Positions 5,055-6,210 of a stretch of 6,210 nt of DNA are shown here, piece after piece. Under the pieces are notes generated by a model. It did not search any database. It was not told the DNA's origin and worked only from the letters and a program-made list of their open reading frames with translations. Both the position numbers and the translations under genes were made by a program. Location: assembly GCA_900548415.1 (NCBI GenBank), contig URKO01000081.1, positions 1 through 6,210 on the forward strand, written 5' to 3'. Each line of letters opens with the position of its first letter. The first letter of the stretch is position 1. The DNA comes from an uncultured Porphyromonas sp. GTDB lineage: Bacteria; Bacteroidota; Bacteroidia; Bacteroidales; Porphyromonadaceae.

Positions 5055-5875
5055 AGATTATGTGACTTATATTCCTCCATCAGTGTGATGATCGTCTGCA
5101 TCTCCTTCTCGCTCTTCTCGAGCTCCTGGATGATTGCTTGTAGCTCAGCTTGCTTCTCTAGTATCTTTACGGGGCTTGACAGTAACTCTTTCTGATCAAA
5201 TGGGAAGCTCTTCGACCGCTTGGCCATCTTAATCTCGAGGGTACTCTTCTTCTCTCGTAGTTTTTCGATTTCAGCCGAGAGTGTCTCAGGATCTGAGGGA
5301 AGCTCCTCCGAGTGCTTCTCCTTGTTGAGTAGAGCCAGCACAGCTCGTAGCTGCGGTAGGTCTCCGATCTGATAAGCCTTCACTGTGATCAGAAAGAGCC
5401 GCTTGTCCTCCTCCGTATAGTGTGGGTTGAGGTCTGGGTGGAGTCGCTTGACGAGGGTCTTGTAGATCTCCTTGAGCTCTTTGGTCTCCTCGGGAGACAG
5501 GCGCGGCCTGTCCCAATACTCCTTGGCAGCCTTGAGCTGAGCCAGCTTTCGCTCCAGGAGTTGATGAAACTCTAGCCGCTGCTGCGCCATCTGCTTGTCT
5601 ATCTCGACGAGGTCGGGTGCTTCGTCTCGATTGATGTAAGCCTGCAGGAGCGAGCGCCTGAAGCGAAGCGTCGCTAAGGAGAGCCCTAGACGCAACTGGG
5701 TGTACAGCAACTTGCCGAAGTAGTGCATGTAGAGTGCCGATAGGTGAGGTGCCTCATGATCCGTCATCTCCTGATACTGGGAGACGAGTGCTGTGTAGTC
5801 CGCGACGAGCGTCTCGTACTGCTCCCGAAGCCTCTGATACTCTGGTGAGCATGCTAGCGGGTTCATATCTGTCAT
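5051..5875 (-). CDS. J-domain (DnaJ-like) protein with coiled-coil tail
   Basis: A 274-residue soluble protein, almost all predicted helix. Residues about 126-185 form a J domain with the diagnostic HPD tripeptide at 146-148 in LVKRLHPDLNP, preceded by a basic helix (KELKEIYKTLVKRL) and followed by a helix ending AYQIGDLPQL. This variant resembles plasmid and Bacteroidota J-like proteins rather than canonical DnaJ: there is no Gly/Phe linker and no zinc-finger cysteines. Residues 1-120 are Glu/Gln-rich helices (possible coiled coil at 11-36 and 85-118), and 196-270 is a Lys/Glu-rich coiled coil. J domains stimulate the ATPase of DnaK (Hsp70); this one may recruit DnaK to whatever its partner binds. 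It is translationally coupled to the HIRAN gene. The start at 5875 is preceded by A/G-rich AGAAGAAA; Met-4 is an alternative. A weak -7-like TATCTTAG lies at 5907-5914. The substrate is unknown. Confidence 0.85.
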   Translation of the reverse strand: MTDMNPLACSPEYQRLREQYETLVADYTALVSQYQEMTDHEAPHLSALYMHYFGKLLYTQLRLGLSLATLRFRRSLLQAYINRDEAPDLVEIDKQMAQQRLEFHQLLERKLAQLKAAKEYWDRPRLSPEETKELKEIYKTLVKRLHPDLNPHYTEEDKRLFLITVKAYQIGDLPQLRAVLALLNKEKHSEELPSDPETLSAEIEKLREKKSTLEIKMAKRSKSFPFDQKELLSSPVKILEKQAELQAIIQELEKSEKEMQTIITLMEEYKSHNL

Positions 5876-6051
5876 GGCATTTCTTCTGTTAGGGCTAATC
5901 TGGGAACTAAGATAGTGCTTTTAGCGCAAAGAGCTTACGCTTTCGCGGTGCTTAGCAGGGCTGATGCACTATAATCGCTCTGTCAGGAGCTACACATGAG
6001 CGACAAGCGAGGAATAGATGAGGTTACTATATATAATGTGTCAGCCATGGA

Positions 6052-6086
6052 TTGGCTGTTGGCTGTTAGCTATTGGCGGTTGGCTA
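6052..6086. repeat. Degenerate heptamer array, five units of TTGGCTG
   Basis: Five consecutive 7-bp units follow without gaps. Units 1 and 2 are exactly TTGGCTG, and units 3 to 5 differ from it by one to three bases. The first unit also pairs with CAGCCA at 6042-6047 to form a hairpin. Confidence 0.85.
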
Positions 6087-6094
6087 TCGAAACC

Positions 6095-6121
6095 ATCGGA
6101 TCTATCAGAGTGATCGGATCT
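6095..6121. repeat. 9-bp direct repeat between the heptamer arrays
   Basis: ATCGGATCT occurs exactly at 6095-6103 and 6113-6121, separated by 9 bp, between the two heptamer arrays. No coding or regulatory role is evident. Confidence 0.7.
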
Positions 6122-6148
6122 CTAACTTCTAATTTCTAACCTCTAGCA
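6121..6148. repeat. Degenerate heptamer array, four units of TCTAACT
   Basis: Four consecutive 7-bp units begin TCTA, with consensus TCTAAYY; the last unit is TCTAGCA. The period equals that of the TTGGCTG array 34 bp away, although the unit sequence is different. Confidence 0.8.
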
Positions 6149-6210
6149 CCTTTACATATCTTTACGGGGAAATTCGTCCGATTCCCTCCTTTCTTGAATA
6201 TCCACGTGGA

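Larger units (their letters stand above)
5876..6210. other. Gene-free region upstream of the J-domain/HIRAN operon
   Basis: No convincing gene is seen in these 335 bp up to the window edge. Near 5900-5960 is the probable promoter region of the J-domain gene, but only an imperfect -7 box (TATCTTAG, minus strand) was found. The right half holds two heptamer arrays, a 9-bp direct repeat, a hairpin CAGCCA/TGGCTG (6042-6058), and at the very edge a palindrome TCCACGTGGA (6201-6210). A 47-codon plus-strand ORF (5996-6139) runs through the repeats and is considered spurious. Confidence 0.5.

Noticed and set aside
5996..6139. 47-codon plus-strand ORF preceded by AGGAG 6 nt before its ATG
   Set aside because: Despite the good Shine-Dalgarno sequence, which Bacteroidota rarely rely on, it is largely composed of the heptamer and 9-bp repeats, ends inside the second array and resembles no known protein.

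Overview
The window looks like a chromosomal stretch from a Bacteroidota bacterium, most likely Porphyromonas or a close relative. The evidence is the style of the RNase G, HU, bS20 and NAD kinase proteins, a 29-residue AURKAIP1/COX24-type ribosomal protein next to HU, roughly half G+C, and two promoters matching the Bacteroidota sigma-ABfr consensus (TTTG, 19-20 nt, TAnnTTTG). The genus is inferred from memory of these families, not from a search. Every gene I can support is on the minus strand, so transcription runs from high to low coordinates.

Read in transcription order, the window starts with a gene-free region (5876-6210) carrying two degenerate heptamer arrays and a 9-bp direct repeat. 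Next is a two-gene operon with a 4-bp start/stop overlap: a J-domain protein with a long coiled-coil tail (5051-5875), then a stand-alone HIRAN-domain protein (4665-5054). NAD kinase (3694-4572) follows with its own near-perfect promoter. A second strong promoter (3557-3587) appears to drive a stable-RNA/ribosomal unit: tRNA-Glu(CTC), rpsT (bS20), then tRNA-Glu(TTC). This unit ends at a bidirectional hairpin terminator (2816-2868).

After the terminator come an HU-family nucleoid protein (2422-2694), the 29-residue bS22/mS38-like protein (2210-2299), a 532-bp gene-free stretch full of short inverted repeats, and RNase G (103-1677, GTG start). The window closes with a very strong 16-bp perfect-stem terminator (20-65).

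Most of the content is housekeeping: translation (two tRNAs, bS20, the bS22-like protein), RNA maturation and decay (RNase G), nucleoid structure (HU) and NADP synthesis. The least understood parts are the J-domain/HIRAN pair, the structured region upstream of RNase G, and the heptamer arrays. No mobile element, CRISPR array or phage gene was seen.
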